A stretch of DNA of 32,163 nucleotides from Ga0077553 sp038215275 (GCA_038215275.1 JBBQRA010000031.1:1-32163); one strand, 5' to 3'; numbered from the stretch's first letter, positions 6,839-15,690 are shown. Notes: generated from the sequence alone by a model not told the origin. Numbers and translations: made by a program.

Positions 6839-7171
6839 CTAGTAGCGCGGGACCGTAGAGTCGATTTCGCGGCTCCAGCGGTCGATACCGCCGGTCATGG
6901 AGACGCAGTTGGCTACGCCCTGCGCCTGGAGCCAGTGTACGACGTTCAGGCTGCGGACGCCATGGTGGCAATAGACGATCAGCAGGGTCTGGTCGGCCTG
7001 CGCTTCCAAGTGCTGGAGGTTGGCAGGTACCGTATTCATTGGCAACAGGTTGGCGCCTTCAATGCGGCAGATCTCCCATTCACCGGTTTCGCGGCAGTCG
7101 ATGAGACACAGCTTTTCGCCGGCCTCGCGCTTGGCGGCTATCTCCTTCGGCGTGAGTTCGAGCGGGTTCAT
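6839..7171 (-). CDS. Single-domain rhodanese-like protein
   Basis: This 110-aa rhodanese domain is complete. The LIDCRETGEWEICRIEGA segment (about residues 23-40) and the active-site loop C68-HHGVRS are intact, so the protein can in principle form a persulfide at Cys68 and pass sulfur to an acceptor such as cyanide or a protein thiol. A Cys at position 26 lies near the active site in sequence terms. It has no signal peptide and should be cytoplasmic. It starts 3 nt after the polyprenyl synthase stop and is followed 11 nt later by the sulfatase, so the three are probably co-transcribed. A sulfur-related role with the sulfatase is possible but not shown. Confidence 0.88.
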   Translation of the reverse strand: MNPLELTPKEIAAKREAGEKLCLIDCRETGEWEICRIEGANLLPMNTVPANLQHLEAQADQTLLIVYCHHGVRSLNVVHWLQAQGVANCVSMTGGIDRWSREIDSTVPRY

Positions 7172-7174
7172 CCG

Positions 7175-8176
7175 TTAATGATCCCGCGCGGTGACTAGAT
7201 CCGTAACGCTGACGAGTGCGCGTTGGAAGGGCGAATCCGGGAACTGGTGGATCAACACGCGGGAGCGTTCCGTGAAAATAGTCGCGCGCTCCATGGCCCG
7301 TTCGACGCCCCGATACCGGGCAACGATTTCAAGGATGGTGGCGAAAGGAACTTTGTTGTAATTGCGTTCGCGGAGGACAGTTTCTACCTGGATGCGTTCA
7401 GCCGGCGTTGCGTCCTGCAGCGCGTAGATGAGCGGGAGAGTCACCTTGCCCTCTTTCAAATCGTTGCCGACGGGCTTTCCGAGCACCTTTTCGCGAGACG
7501 TATAGTCGAGCACGTCGTCGACGAGTTGGAAGGCGATGCCAAGGTTCCAGGCGAACTCGCCGAGTTTGGCTTCGTCCGCTTCGCCAGCACCGCCGGCCAT
7601 GGCGCCAAGCCGGGCGCAGACGTTGAAAAGGCTGGCCGTTTTGCGGTCAATCAGCTCCATATAGTCGGCTTCGGACACTTCGAGGCGGCCGAGCCGCTGG
7701 AGCTGCAGCAGTTCGCCTTCCACCATCAATTGCGTCAGGCCGATGAGCAGATCGAGCACCCGGAAATTGCGGGAGCGGAGCGCGATCTGGAACGCCTGCA
7801 TGTACAACCAGTCGCCGGAGAGGACCGAGGTCTGGTTGCCGAAGAGCACGTTCACCGACGGCTGGCTGCGGCGCGTTTGCGCCTCGTCGATCACGTCATC
7901 GTGCACCAGCGTTGCCGCATGAACCATCTCAACGACTGCCGCCATGGCGATTGACGCTTCGTTGGCCTCGCCAAACAACTGGCAGGAGAGCAGCACCAGA
8001 GTGGGCCGCAACCGTTTGCCACCGCTTTTCTGCAGGTGGCGATTGATGGCGGTGACGGCGTCGACCGAGGAGATCGACTCCAGTCCCATCTTCTCTTCCA
8101 CGCGCCGGAGGTCCGCTTCAACAAGCTTGAAGATATCGCGGGCTGTTAACGCCTGGCCAAGCTTGCTCAATCCCAT
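7175..8176 (-). CDS. Polyprenyl diphosphate synthase (long-chain)
   Basis: This is a trans-prenyltransferase that extends allylic diphosphates with isopentenyl diphosphate, most likely to make the side chain of a respiratory quinone. The 333-aa protein shows GGKRLRP (52-58), the first Asp-rich motif D93-DVID with following RR (102-103), and the second D220-DVLD. The residues just before the first motif are small (A87, A88, T89), which fits a long-chain product (C35-C40) rather than farnesyl or geranylgeranyl diphosphate. It may be the octaprenyl (IspB-like) or heptaprenyl enzyme; I leave the symbol empty. It follows tatD with a 4-nt gap. Confidence 0.9.
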   Translation of the reverse strand: MGLSKLGQALTARDIFKLVEADLRRVEEKMGLESISSVDAVTAINRHLQKSGGKRLRPTLVLLSCQLFGEANEASIAMAAVVEMVHAATLVHDDVIDEAQTRRSQPSVNVLFGNQTSVLSGDWLYMQAFQIALRSRNFRVLDLLIGLTQLMVEGELLQLQRLGRLEVSEADYMELIDRKTASLFNVCARLGAMAGGAGEADEAKLGEFAWNLGIAFQLVDDVLDYTSREKVLGKPVGNDLKEGKVTLPLIYALQDATPAERIQVETVLRERNYNKVPFATILEIVARYRGVERAMERATIFTERSRVLIHQFPDSPFQRALVSVTDLVTARDH

Positions 8177-8180
8177 GGAA

Positions 8181-8975
8181 TCAACCAGTGTATCCTTCCG
8201 CCGCTACGGGGAACAACCGGAGAAAATTCGCAGTGGTGGCGGCGGCTACCTCTGCGTAAGTGAGATTCTTCAACTCGGCGATCTTCTTGGCCGTTTCGAC
8301 GACGAACGCCGGTTCGTTGCGTTTCCCGCGGTAGGGCAGGGGAGCAAGATACGGCGCATCTGTTTCGACAAGAATCCGGTCGAGCGGCGTGAGCCGGGCG
8401 GCTTCCTGCACCTCCGGAGCCTTTGCATAGGTAACGATGCCGGAAAAACTGATGGTAAAGCCCATGGCCAGGCTGCGTTCGGCCTCGGCGGGGCCGCCGG
8501 TGAAACAGTGCATGATGCCGGGGAGACCGGCGGGCGACCAGTGCTCTTCGAGGAGGGAAAACGTATCTGGCCACGCCTCGCGCGTGTGGATGGCGATGGG
8601 CTTCCGGGCTTCGGCCGCGATGTGGAGTTGCTCAATAAATACGCTGTGCTGCACGTCTCGCGGCGAGAAGTCGTAGTGATAATCGAGTCCGATTTCGCCT
8701 AGGCCCACAATCTTTCGATGCCCCATTAAAGACCGGAGTTGCGGAATACATTCGGGGGTCCATTTGGCGGCATCGTGGGGGTGGACGCCGGCGGTGGCGT
8801 AGATGAAGGGGTAGGCCTCGGCGAGGCGGAGAGCTACTTCGAGGTCCGGCGGGCCGTTGCCGGTGCCGATAGCGAGCAGGAGCTGAACGCCCGCGGCACG
8901 GGCCCGCTCGATGACGGCGTCGCGGTCGGCCGCAAAGCGCTCGCCATCGAGATGGCAGTGGGAGTCGATGAGCAT
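8181..8975 (-). CDS. TatD-family metal-dependent hydrolase
   Basis: This is a 264-aa TatD-type deoxyribonuclease/metallohydrolase with a TIM-barrel amidohydrolase fold. The metal-binding HxH is at the start (DSHCHLD, His6 and His8). Other family motifs are TAGVHPHDA (about 61-69), the conserved GEIGLDYHYD (about 96-105), IHTREA, the HCFTG turn and ETDAPYLAP near residue 204. It is cytoplasmic with no signal. Its start overlaps the metG stop by one base (TAATG), so the two are translationally coupled. The pairing of metG with tatD is common in bacteria. Confidence 0.92.
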   Translation of the reverse strand: MLIDSHCHLDGERFAADRDAVIERARAAGVQLLLAIGTGNGPPDLEVALRLAEAYPFIYATAGVHPHDAAKWTPECIPQLRSLMGHRKIVGLGEIGLDYHYDFSPRDVQHSVFIEQLHIAAEARKPIAIHTREAWPDTFSLLEEHWSPAGLPGIMHCFTGGPAEAERSLAMGFTISFSGIVTYAKAPEVQEAARLTPLDRILVETDAPYLAPLPYRGKRNEPAFVVETAKKIAELKNLTYAEVAAATTANFLRLFPVAAEGYTG

Positions 8976-10903
8976 TACTTCAGGCGGGCGCCGACGGGCA
9001 CGTCTTCGAGGAAGCCGGCCAAGGTGGGCTTTCCGTCGACAGTGGAGGCGGCGACGATCATGCCGTGGGACTCGATGCCTTTCAGCTTGCGGGGGGCAAG
9101 GTTAGCGACGATGACCACTTTGCGGCCGAGCATCGATTCCGGATCGTAGACCTGCGAGATACCGGCGACGATCGTGCGCGGCTCGGCCTCGCCGATGTCG
9201 ACCTTCATATGGAGGAGCTTGTCGGAACCTTTTACCTTTTCGGCGAACTTCACTTGGCCAACGCGGAGATCGACTTTCACGAAATCGTCGATGGTGATCT
9301 GGTCGGCGAGGGGGATGCCGCCGGGGTGGGCGGGGGCTACGGGCTCCGGCGTTTTGCCGAGCAGGATATCCTGGCGGGTCTTTTCGATCTCCTCGAGCTC
9401 GTTCATCTTATCGATGGCCGGCTGCATTTCGAGGCGCGGGAAGACGGGTTCGACGGCGGGAATGGCTTGGCCGGCGGGGAGTTGACCGGCTTCGATCTGG
9501 CCGAAGCGCTCGTCGGTGATGGGGCTTGCGTAGCCTAGCAGGCGCCAGATTTTGGCGCAGCTTTCAGGGAGGACGGGGGAGGCGAGAACCGTGGCAACGC
9601 GGAGGGCGTCGGCAATGCTATAGAGCACTTCGTTCAGCTTTTCGTCTTGCTTCGCCTTGAAGAGCTTCCAGGGGGCCTGTTCGACGATGTACTTGTCGGC
9701 GGCCGTGATCAGCTGCCAGATCGACTCGAGACCCTTCGAGAATTCGAAGCTTTCGTAGCCTTGAATGGCGGCGGAAACGGCGCTCGCGATGGGGAGTGTC
9801 AGTTCAGCCGGCCGCTCCGGCACGACGCCGCCGCGGTACTGTTGGATCATGCTGAGCGTGCGGCTGGCCAGGTTGCCGAGGCCGTTGGCGAGGTCGGCGT
9901 TGTAGCGGGTGACCATCGCGTCGTAGGCGAAGTTGCCGTCGGCGCCGAAGACGATTTCGCGGAGGAGATAGTAGCGGAGGGCATCCGCGCCGATCGCCTG
10001 CCGGATGGGTTCCGGGCGGACGATGTTGCCGCGGGACTTCGACATTTTGTTGTTGTCGAAGAGCAGCCAACCGTGGGCGAAGATCCTCTTGGGTAGCGGC
10101 CAACCCGCGGCCATCAGGAACGCGGGCCAATAGATGGCGTGGAACCGGACGATCTCTTTGCCGATCAGGTGGAGGTCGGCGGGCCAGCGGCCTTCTTCGA
10201 CAACAGCGGTGTGATAGGCCATCAGGGCGTCAAACCAGACGTAGAAGACGTGGCCGGGTTCGTCCGGCACCGGGATGCCCCATTTGATCGTGGTGCGGGT
10301 GATGGAGAGGTCGGCGAGGTCCTGCTTCAGGAACGCAAGGACTTCGTTGCGCCGGGTTTCTGGCTGGAGGAAATCGGGGTTGTTCTCGTGGAGTTCGATG
10401 AGCTTGTCGCGGAAAGCCGAGAGCTTGAAGAAGTAGTTCTCCTCGGTGACCTTTTCGAGAGGCTGGCCGGTTTCGGGGTCGACGTCGCCTTCCTTGGCGT
10501 CCGGGACGAAGGCTTCGTTGACGACGGAATAGTAGCCGGTGTAGGAGCCTTTGTAAATGTAGCCGTTGGCGGCACAGGCCTTGAAGAGGCGCTGGACGTT
10601 TTCGGCATGTTTGGGGTCGGTCGTGCGCTGCTCGTGGTCGAGCGCGAAGCCAAACTTCTTCCAGGTGGCGCTGAACTCCTCGGCTACAGCGGTGGTGAAC
10701 GCCTCCGGGGTCTGGCCGGCCTTCTCGGCGGAACGCTGAATCTTGATGCCGTGCTCGTCTGTGCCGGTGGTGAGCACGACGTCGAAACCCTGCATCTGCT
10801 TGTAGCGTTTGATGACGTCGGCCGCGATGGTCGTATAGGTGTGCCCAATGTGCGGGGCGGCGTTGACATAGTAGATGGGGGTGGTTATGTAGTACTTATC
10901 CAT
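8975..10903 (-). CDS. metG: Methionyl-tRNA synthetase
   Basis: This class I synthetase charges initiator and elongator tRNA-Met. The 642-aa protein has the HIGH signature at 18-21, KMSKS at 286-290, an anticodon-binding helical domain in the middle, and a C-terminal EMAP-II/CsaA-type tRNA-binding domain starting near residue 540 (ITIDDFVKVDLRVGQV). In the connective-peptide region the sequence GYYSVVNEAFVP lacks the CxxC pair of zinc-containing enzymes, as in the metal-free subgroup. The length is normal for a protein with the extra C-terminal domain. It starts directly at the larC stop and runs into tatD with a one-base overlap. Confidence 0.95.
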   Translation of the reverse strand: MDKYYITTPIYYVNAAPHIGHTYTTIAADVIKRYKQMQGFDVVLTTGTDEHGIKIQRSAEKAGQTPEAFTTAVAEEFSATWKKFGFALDHEQRTTDPKHAENVQRLFKACAANGYIYKGSYTGYYSVVNEAFVPDAKEGDVDPETGQPLEKVTEENYFFKLSAFRDKLIELHENNPDFLQPETRRNEVLAFLKQDLADLSITRTTIKWGIPVPDEPGHVFYVWFDALMAYHTAVVEEGRWPADLHLIGKEIVRFHAIYWPAFLMAAGWPLPKRIFAHGWLLFDNNKMSKSRGNIVRPEPIRQAIGADALRYYLLREIVFGADGNFAYDAMVTRYNADLANGLGNLASRTLSMIQQYRGGVVPERPAELTLPIASAVSAAIQGYESFEFSKGLESIWQLITAADKYIVEQAPWKLFKAKQDEKLNEVLYSIADALRVATVLASPVLPESCAKIWRLLGYASPITDERFGQIEAGQLPAGQAIPAVEPVFPRLEMQPAIDKMNELEEIEKTRQDILLGKTPEPVAPAHPGGIPLADQITIDDFVKVDLRVGQVKFAEKVKGSDKLLHMKVDIGEAEPRTIVAGISQVYDPESMLGRKVVIVANLAPRKLKGIESHGMIVAASTVDGKPTLAGFLEDVPVGARLK

Positions 10904-12058
10904 TTAGAACTCTTTGAGATAGGCGTATTGGGCTTGGGCCAGCACGTCTTTGAGCGGCACGCCTTTCGCTTCCGCGAGGGCGCGGCAATCGTCGTATTCG
11001 GGGGTGGCGCCTTGGGCCGTGATTTTCATGCGCACGTCGCCCCATGGGGTTTCGACGTTCAGGAAACGCCGGGCGGCGACGAGGCGTTCGGCGGTCGTGA
11101 TGCGGAGGCCGATGGTGGTGGTTTCGCTTAAGATGATGGCGGCAAGGGCATCGGTGTCTTCCGGCTTGGCGATGACGCTGAGCAGGGTGCCGGGCCGATT
11201 TTTCTTCATCTGGATCGGCTGCAGCGTGACGTCGAGCGCGCCGGCGGCGAAAAGACGGTCCATTGTGTAGCCGAGGATCTGGGGGTTGGCGTCGTCGATG
11301 TTGGCTTCGAGGATGTCAACGGTCGTGGCTTCTTTGGCGCTGCCGCGCTGGCCGATGACGGCGCGGAGGACGTTGGCCTGGACCTTGAAGTCGGCGGTGC
11401 CGGCGCCGAAGCCGGTTGACTGTATGGAGAGCGCGGGCATGGCGCCGAAGTGGGTGCCGAGGGTGGCGACGATGGCGGCTCCAGTGGGCGTGGTTAGCTC
11501 CATAGCGGGGCCTTTCGAATAGATGGGCTTCGATTTCAGGAGTTCGGCCGTGGCCGGGGCGGGCACCGGAAGGGTGCCGTGCTCGGTTTCGACGAGGCCG
11601 CTGCCGACGTTGATGGGGGAGCAGGCGATCTCGTTGACGCCGAGTAGATCGAGGGCAACGCAGGCGCCAACGATGTCGGAAATGGAGTCGGCCGCGCCGA
11701 CTTCGTGGAAGTGGACCAACTCGAGTGGGACGCCGTGGACGTGGGCTTCGGCCTCGCCGAGCTTCATGAAAATGTTCAGGGCGTTCTGCTTCGCGGTTGC
11801 GGAGATGGAGCCGGCGGCGTCGATGATTTTCGCGATGTGCGGGAGGTGGCGGTGGTCCTTCTGTTTGCCGCCGTCGACGTGGAATTTGGTGGCGGCCAGA
11901 CCGTTGCGCTTCGTCTTTTCGTAGCGGTAGGTGGCGCCGAGGTTGAGCGAATTGAGGCAGTCGAGGACGCTGTCGCCATTGGCGCCGGCGTCGATGAGGG
12001 CGCCAACGGTCATGTCTCCGGAGATGCCGGAGAAGGCGTCAAAGTAGCACGTCGTCAT
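10904..12058 (-). CDS. larC: Nickel-pincer cofactor biosynthesis protein LarC
   Basis: LarC is the CTP-dependent nickel insertase that completes the nickel-pincer nucleotide cofactor of lactate racemase and related LarA enzymes. The protein is 384 aa from ATG 12058 and opens with the family signature MTTCYFDAFSGISGDM. A His-rich KDHRHLPHI segment (about 65-73), VHFHEVGAADSISDI and the C-terminal LarC2 part (LEANIDDANPQILGY onwards) follow. In Lactobacillus plantarum larC is read through a programmed frameshift; here both halves lie in one uninterrupted frame. No larA, larB or larE is in the window. The open frame continues upstream into purK, but ATG 12058 matches the family N-terminus. Confidence 0.92.
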   Translation of the reverse strand: MTTCYFDAFSGISGDMTVGALIDAGANGDSVLDCLNSLNLGATYRYEKTKRNGLAATKFHVDGGKQKDHRHLPHIAKIIDAAGSISATAKQNALNIFMKLGEAEAHVHGVPLELVHFHEVGAADSISDIVGACVALDLLGVNEIACSPINVGSGLVETEHGTLPVPAPATAELLKSKPIYSKGPAMELTTPTGAAIVATLGTHFGAMPALSIQSTGFGAGTADFKVQANVLRAVIGQRGSAKEATTVDILEANIDDANPQILGYTMDRLFAAGALDVTLQPIQMKKNRPGTLLSVIAKPEDTDALAAIILSETTTIGLRITTAERLVAARRFLNVETPWGDVRMKITAQGATPEYDDCRALAEAKGVPLKDVLAQAQYAYLKEF

Positions 12059-12087
12059 AGGGGTCCTCTTTGATGGTACGACGAAGC

Positions 12088-13221
12088 CTACAGCGCGGAG
12101 CGGGCGGCGAGGACTTGGGCTACGGCTTCGTCCGTCGTTTCGGCGAGGGCCGTGAGGTGGCCCATTTTGCGGCCCGGCCGGGCGGAGAGCTTGCCGTAGA
12201 GATGGAGCTTCACCGCAGGGAAGGCGGTCGCCGCGGCCCAGTTGGGTTCGTTTTCCTGCCAGATGTCGCCGAGGAGATTGGCCATCGCGGCGGGGCGGAG
12301 CAGGTCCGTTGCGCCGAGCGGGAGGCCGCAGGTGGCCCGGAGTTGCTGCTCGAATTGGCTGGTGATACAAGCGTCGAACGTGAAGTGGCCGGAGTTGTGC
12401 GGGCGGGGGGCGAGCTCGTTGATGAGCAGTCGGTCGTCCTTCGTCAGGAAGAATTCGACGCAGAGGACGCCGACGGCGTCGAGCTGTTCCATCACGGCCC
12501 GGGCGATGGCAATGGCTTCGTTTCGCACAATGTCGGTGACTCGGCCGGGGGCGCGAGTGAGATCGAGGATGTGGTTCTTGTGATCGTTTTCGACGACACC
12601 GTAGTGGACGAACTGGCCGTCGATCCCGCGGGCGGCGACCACGGAGACTTCGCGGTCGAAATCGATCAGTTTTTCGAGGACGCACTGCTGGCCGTTGGCG
12701 CGGCGCCAGGCCTCTTCGGCGGCCGAGGCGGAGTAGATCTTGGACTGGCCCTTGCCGTCGTAGCCGAAGCCGGCGGTTTTGAGGATACAGGGGGCGCCGA
12801 GGGCGGCGATGGCCGCTTCGAGGTCTTCGAGCGAGTTCACCTCGCGGAAGGGGGCGAGGGGGAGGCCGTGTTTGACGAGGAAGTGCTTCTCGCGGAGGCG
12901 GTTTTGCGTCGTGTGGAGAACCTCGCCGCGGGGCCGGACGAGGGTGGATTCGCCGCAGGCAGCGGCTGTCGCTGCGGGGACGTTTTCAAATTCGAAAGTG
13001 ACGGCGCGGACTTGGCTTGCGAATCGGCGGACCGCGTCGAGATCTTCGTATGGGGCCACGATTTCGAGGTCGGCGACCTGGCCGGTCGGGGTGTCGGTGT
13101 CGGGCGAAAATGTATGGACGCGATAGCCCATGCGGCGCGCTGCGATGGCGAACATGCGTCCCAACTGGCCGCTGCCAAGGACGCCGACGGCGTTGCCTGG
13201 CGGAATGACGCGGGGTGTCAT
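12088..13221 (-). CDS. purK: N5-carboxyaminoimidazole ribonucleotide synthase
   Basis: PurK carboxylates aminoimidazole ribonucleotide with ATP and bicarbonate in purine synthesis. The 377-aa ATP-grasp protein has the N-terminal AVGVLGSGQLGRMFAIAARRMGY motif region (about 11-33). The ATP-binding section includes PCILKTAGFGYDGKGQ (about 139-154), followed by EVSVVAARG, the metal-binding FFLTKDDRLLINELAPRPHNSGH (about 265-287) and the typical C-terminal LYGK. The start codon overlaps the purE stop by 4 nt, so the two are coupled. larC follows after 29 nt on the same strand. Confidence 0.95.
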   Translation of the reverse strand: MTPRVIPPGNAVGVLGSGQLGRMFAIAARRMGYRVHTFSPDTDTPTGQVADLEIVAPYEDLDAVRRFASQVRAVTFEFENVPAATAAACGESTLVRPRGEVLHTTQNRLREKHFLVKHGLPLAPFREVNSLEDLEAAIAALGAPCILKTAGFGYDGKGQSKIYSASAAEEAWRRANGQQCVLEKLIDFDREVSVVAARGIDGQFVHYGVVENDHKNHILDLTRAPGRVTDIVRNEAIAIARAVMEQLDAVGVLCVEFFLTKDDRLLINELAPRPHNSGHFTFDACITSQFEQQLRATCGLPLGATDLLRPAAMANLLGDIWQENEPNWAAATAFPAVKLHLYGKLSARPGRKMGHLTALAETTDEAVAQVLAARSAL

Positions 13222-13706
13222 GGGAGTGTCTGTTCGCGAACCATGTCGGACAGGCCGCGGCGATAGGCCTGGAGTTGGGTGCGGAGGGCTGGCCGGTTGG
13301 TGGCGAGGATCTGAATGGCTAGCAGCGCGGCGTTGATGGCGCCGGGTTTGCCGATCGCCAGGGTGCCAACCGGAATGCCGCCGGGCATCTGAACAATCGA
13401 CAGTAGAGAATCCATACCCTTCAGCGCATGGCTTTCAATGGGGACGCCAAGCACCGGTACCGTCGTCTGCGCGGCGACCATGCCGGGGAGATGGGCGGCG
13501 CCACCGGCGCCGGCGATAATGACCTGCAGGCCCCGGCCTTCGGCCGACTGGGCGTAATCGGTGAGCAGGTCGGGCGTCCGGTGGGCCGAAACAACCTTGC
13601 ATTCGTGCGAGACGCCGAAGTGCTTGAGCATCTCGTCGGCGTGAAGCATGGTGTCCCAGTCGGACTTGCTCCCCATGATTACGCCGACGAGAATGTGCTC
13701 TGTCAT
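13218..13706 (-). CDS. purE: N5-CAIR mutase (class I PurE)
   Basis: PurE converts N5-carboxyaminoimidazole ribonucleotide, the PurK product, to 4-carboxyaminoimidazole ribonucleotide. The 162-aa protein carries VIMGSKSDWDTM (about 9-20), the catalytic SAHRTPD (about 40-46), AGAGGAAHLPGMVAAQT (about 65-81) and GVPIESHALKGMDSLLSIVQMPGGIPVGT, all diagnostic. A partner PurK right behind it supports the two-enzyme bacterial route rather than the vertebrate-type carboxylase. It begins 6 nt after the icd stop. Confidence 0.96.
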   Translation of the reverse strand: MTEHILVGVIMGSKSDWDTMLHADEMLKHFGVSHECKVVSAHRTPDLLTDYAQSAEGRGLQVIIAGAGGAAHLPGMVAAQTTVPVLGVPIESHALKGMDSLLSIVQMPGGIPVGTLAIGKPGAINAALLAIQILATNRPALRTQLQAYRRGLSDMVREQTLP

Positions 13707-13712
13707 GTCGAG

Positions 13713-15167
13713 TTACTGGCCCTGTCCGAGCGAGAAGTCGGGGCGGCCATTAAAGGTGCAGAGGCTCTCGTACTTCACGAAGTCGTACTTCGCGTCGAGG
13801 AGAGACTGGAGCTGAGCGATCACCTGAGCATGGGTGACGGGACCGTTTTCGGTTGCCGAAGACATGAACCGGCAGCGCCAGGTGTCGCAGGTGAGGGTGT
13901 CGGGGAATCCGTTGGGCCATACTTTCACGCCACGATTAGACATCATGACCAGCTTCAACCCGTCGATGGCCACTTTGGAGAGGGCGGGGCCCAACTCTTC
14001 GGGGTTGATACCGGCCAGGTTGATAAAGATGTCAACACCGATCTGCTCTTTCACTTCCGGAACATAATGCGACTTCCGGTCAGTCAGATCCTGCTGCGGG
14101 GCATTGCTGTACCGGGCGGGCTTCAACTTCTCCGGTTCCTTGCCGATCCGGTCGACTACGGCCTGCGCAAACTCCTTTGTACCCACCTTCTGCGTCGAAA
14201 CGCCTTCGGTGTACACGTCGTAGGTGTGAATGCCGTCTTCGAGCGTCCTGAGCCACGCGTTGTGGACGCGTTCGGCGATGTCAGCCTGGTCGATGTGGAC
14301 AAGCATCATCACGGCGCCGAGCAGCAGGCCGGAGGGGTTGGCGAGATTCTGACCCGCACGGCGGGGGGCTGAGCCGTGGATGGCTTCAAACATGGCGTAC
14401 TTCACGCCGATGTTTGCCGAACCGGCCAAGCCGACCGAGCCGGCGATCTGCGCGGCCACGTCCGAAAGGATGTCACCGTACAGGTTGGGCATTACGATCA
14501 CGTCGAAGATTTCCGGGGTATCGGCCAGCTTCGCCGCGCCGATGTCCACGATCCAGTGCTCGTTCTCAATCTGCGGGTACTCGGGAGCAATCTCATCGAA
14601 GACCTTGTGGAACAGGCCATCGGTGAGCTTCATGATGTTGTCTTTCGTGAAGCAGGTGACCTTCTTGCGGTTGTTGCGGACCGCATATTCAAAGGCATAG
14701 CGGACAATGCGCTCGCAGCCGGGGCGCGACATCAGCTTCAGGCACTGATAGACTTCCTGACTCTGCCGGTGCTCGATGCCGGCGTAGGTGTCTTCCTCGT
14801 TCTCACGGACGATGACCACGTCCATTTTGGGATGCAGGGTATCGACGTACGGGTGGTAGGCCACACAGGGGCGAATGTTGGCGTAGAGGCCCAGCATCTT
14901 GCGGGTAGTGACGTTGAGGCTCTTGAAGCCGCCACCTTGCGGGGTGGTAATCGGGGCTTTCAAGAAGATCTTGGTGCGGCGCAGCGATTCGATCGCGCTG
15001 GGCTCGATGCCCGCGGAATTGCCGCGAAGGTAAACCTTCTCGCCGATTTCAATGGTATCGATGTCGAGCCGGGCGCCGGCCTCCTTCAAAATATGGAGGG
15101 TGGCCTCCATAATCTCAGGACCGATGCCGTCGCCGTGGGCGACTGTGATGGGAGTGTTCGTGGCCAT
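13713..15167 (-). CDS. icd: Isocitrate dehydrogenase, Thermus-type
   Basis: This enzyme decarboxylates isocitrate to 2-oxoglutarate in the TCA cycle, probably with NADP. The 484-aa protein begins with the beta-decarboxylating dehydrogenase motif HGDGIGPEIM (about 10-19). It shows the substrate-binding RENEEDTYAGIEHRQS segment, the Asp-containing NLYGDILSDVAAQIAGS metal site and HGSAPRRAGQNLANPSG in the cofactor region. About 140 residues extend beyond the core, as in the Thermus thermophilus enzyme, which distinguishes it from the roughly 415-aa E. coli type. It has a possible promoter of its own (15194-15223) although it lies in a same-strand run. Isopropylmalate or tartrate dehydrogenases are shorter. 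Confidence 0.9.
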   Translation of the reverse strand: MATNTPITVAHGDGIGPEIMEATLHILKEAGARLDIDTIEIGEKVYLRGNSAGIEPSAIESLRRTKIFLKAPITTPQGGGFKSLNVTTRKMLGLYANIRPCVAYHPYVDTLHPKMDVVIVRENEEDTYAGIEHRQSQEVYQCLKLMSRPGCERIVRYAFEYAVRNNRKKVTCFTKDNIMKLTDGLFHKVFDEIAPEYPQIENEHWIVDIGAAKLADTPEIFDVIVMPNLYGDILSDVAAQIAGSVGLAGSANIGVKYAMFEAIHGSAPRRAGQNLANPSGLLLGAVMMLVHIDQADIAERVHNAWLRTLEDGIHTYDVYTEGVSTQKVGTKEFAQAVVDRIGKEPEKLKPARYSNAPQQDLTDRKSHYVPEVKEQIGVDIFINLAGINPEELGPALSKVAIDGLKLVMMSNRGVKVWPNGFPDTLTCDTWRCRFMSSATENGPVTHAQVIAQLQSLLDAKYDFVKYESLCTFNGRPDFSLGQGQ

Positions 15168-15193
15168 AATTTTGAAACGAAGCGTAACTCCCT

Positions 15194-15223
15194 ACAATAA
15201 TTCCCTTCGCCCACTTCCAGCAA
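15194..15223 (-). promoter_or_regulatory. Possible promoter of icd
   Basis: On the minus strand TTGCTG (15223-15218) and TATTGT (15199-15194) are 18 nt apart, with the ATG 26 nt further on. It occupies the only sizeable gap (61 nt) between the DUF669-like genes and icd. Confidence 0.35.
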
Positions 15224-15228
15224 CTCGG

Positions 15229-15690
15229 CTAGAAAGGAATGTCGTCGTCGCAGACTCCCCCGTCGCCCTGCTCCACCGAACCCAGCCGCCGAGTGAAGAC
15301 GATGTTGGAGTCTTCGCCGCGGGTGATTTTGGTGATTTCGAGTTCCAAGCCCTGGAGCGAAGAAAGGTGCGCCGGCAGGGAGGAGAACTGCGGCAGTTCG
15401 AGCCCGCAAATGCTTAAATCCTGCTTCACGTACTTCAAAGTGTTCTCGGTGATCGCCCGGTACTTCCACAGCAGCCGGTTCTGGAACGTGGCGCCGGTGA
15501 TCCGCAGTGTCCACTTCAACATCGGGTTCCCGCTGCTCTTCGATTGCGTCAACTCGACACGGTCTACCCGCACTTCGTAGCGTCCGTCCGGGATGCTGTT
15601 CCAGGGCTCGTACTCGCTCACAACCTCGTTGGCGTAGACCTCATCGTAGGGCCGCAAGTCCACGCGCGAATCCACCATGACTCCGTTCAT
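15229..15690 (-). CDS. DUF669-like protein with SSB-type C-terminal tip
   Basis: This 153-aa protein resembles DUF669, a family known mainly from phages and thought to act on single-stranded DNA. A compact beta-rich core begins at IPDGRYEVRVDRVEL (about 33-47) and continues through SSGNPMLKWTLRITG and ITENTLKYVKQDLSICGLELPQF. The last residues are CDDDIPF, the same acidic tip that in bacterial SSB recruits DNA-processing enzymes. It is a paralogue of the gene just upstream: both share PDGRY, TGNP/SGNP, a W-K-x-R-x-I-T-x-N-T segment and a LQG(I/L)xLE(V/I)xK(V/I)T(K/R)GE stretch. Its ATG overlaps the upstream stop (ATGA). ATG 15678 is an alternative start. A direct role in DNA binding is inference. 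Confidence 0.8.
   Translation of the reverse strand: MNGVMVDSRVDLRPYDEVYANEVVSEYEPWNSIPDGRYEVRVDRVELTQSKSSGNPMLKWTLRITGATFQNRLLWKYRAITENTLKYVKQDLSICGLELPQFSSLPAHLSSLQGLELEITKITRGEDSNIVFTRRLGSVEQGDGGVCDDDIPF

Noticed and set aside
10139..11131. Plus-strand 330-aa open frame
   Set aside because: Antisense shadow of metG and larC, with low-complexity Gly/Val/Asp composition.
12070..13266. Plus-strand 398-aa open frame
   Set aside because: It is antisense to purK and purE, which have full family motifs; long antisense frames are expected in G+C-rich DNA.
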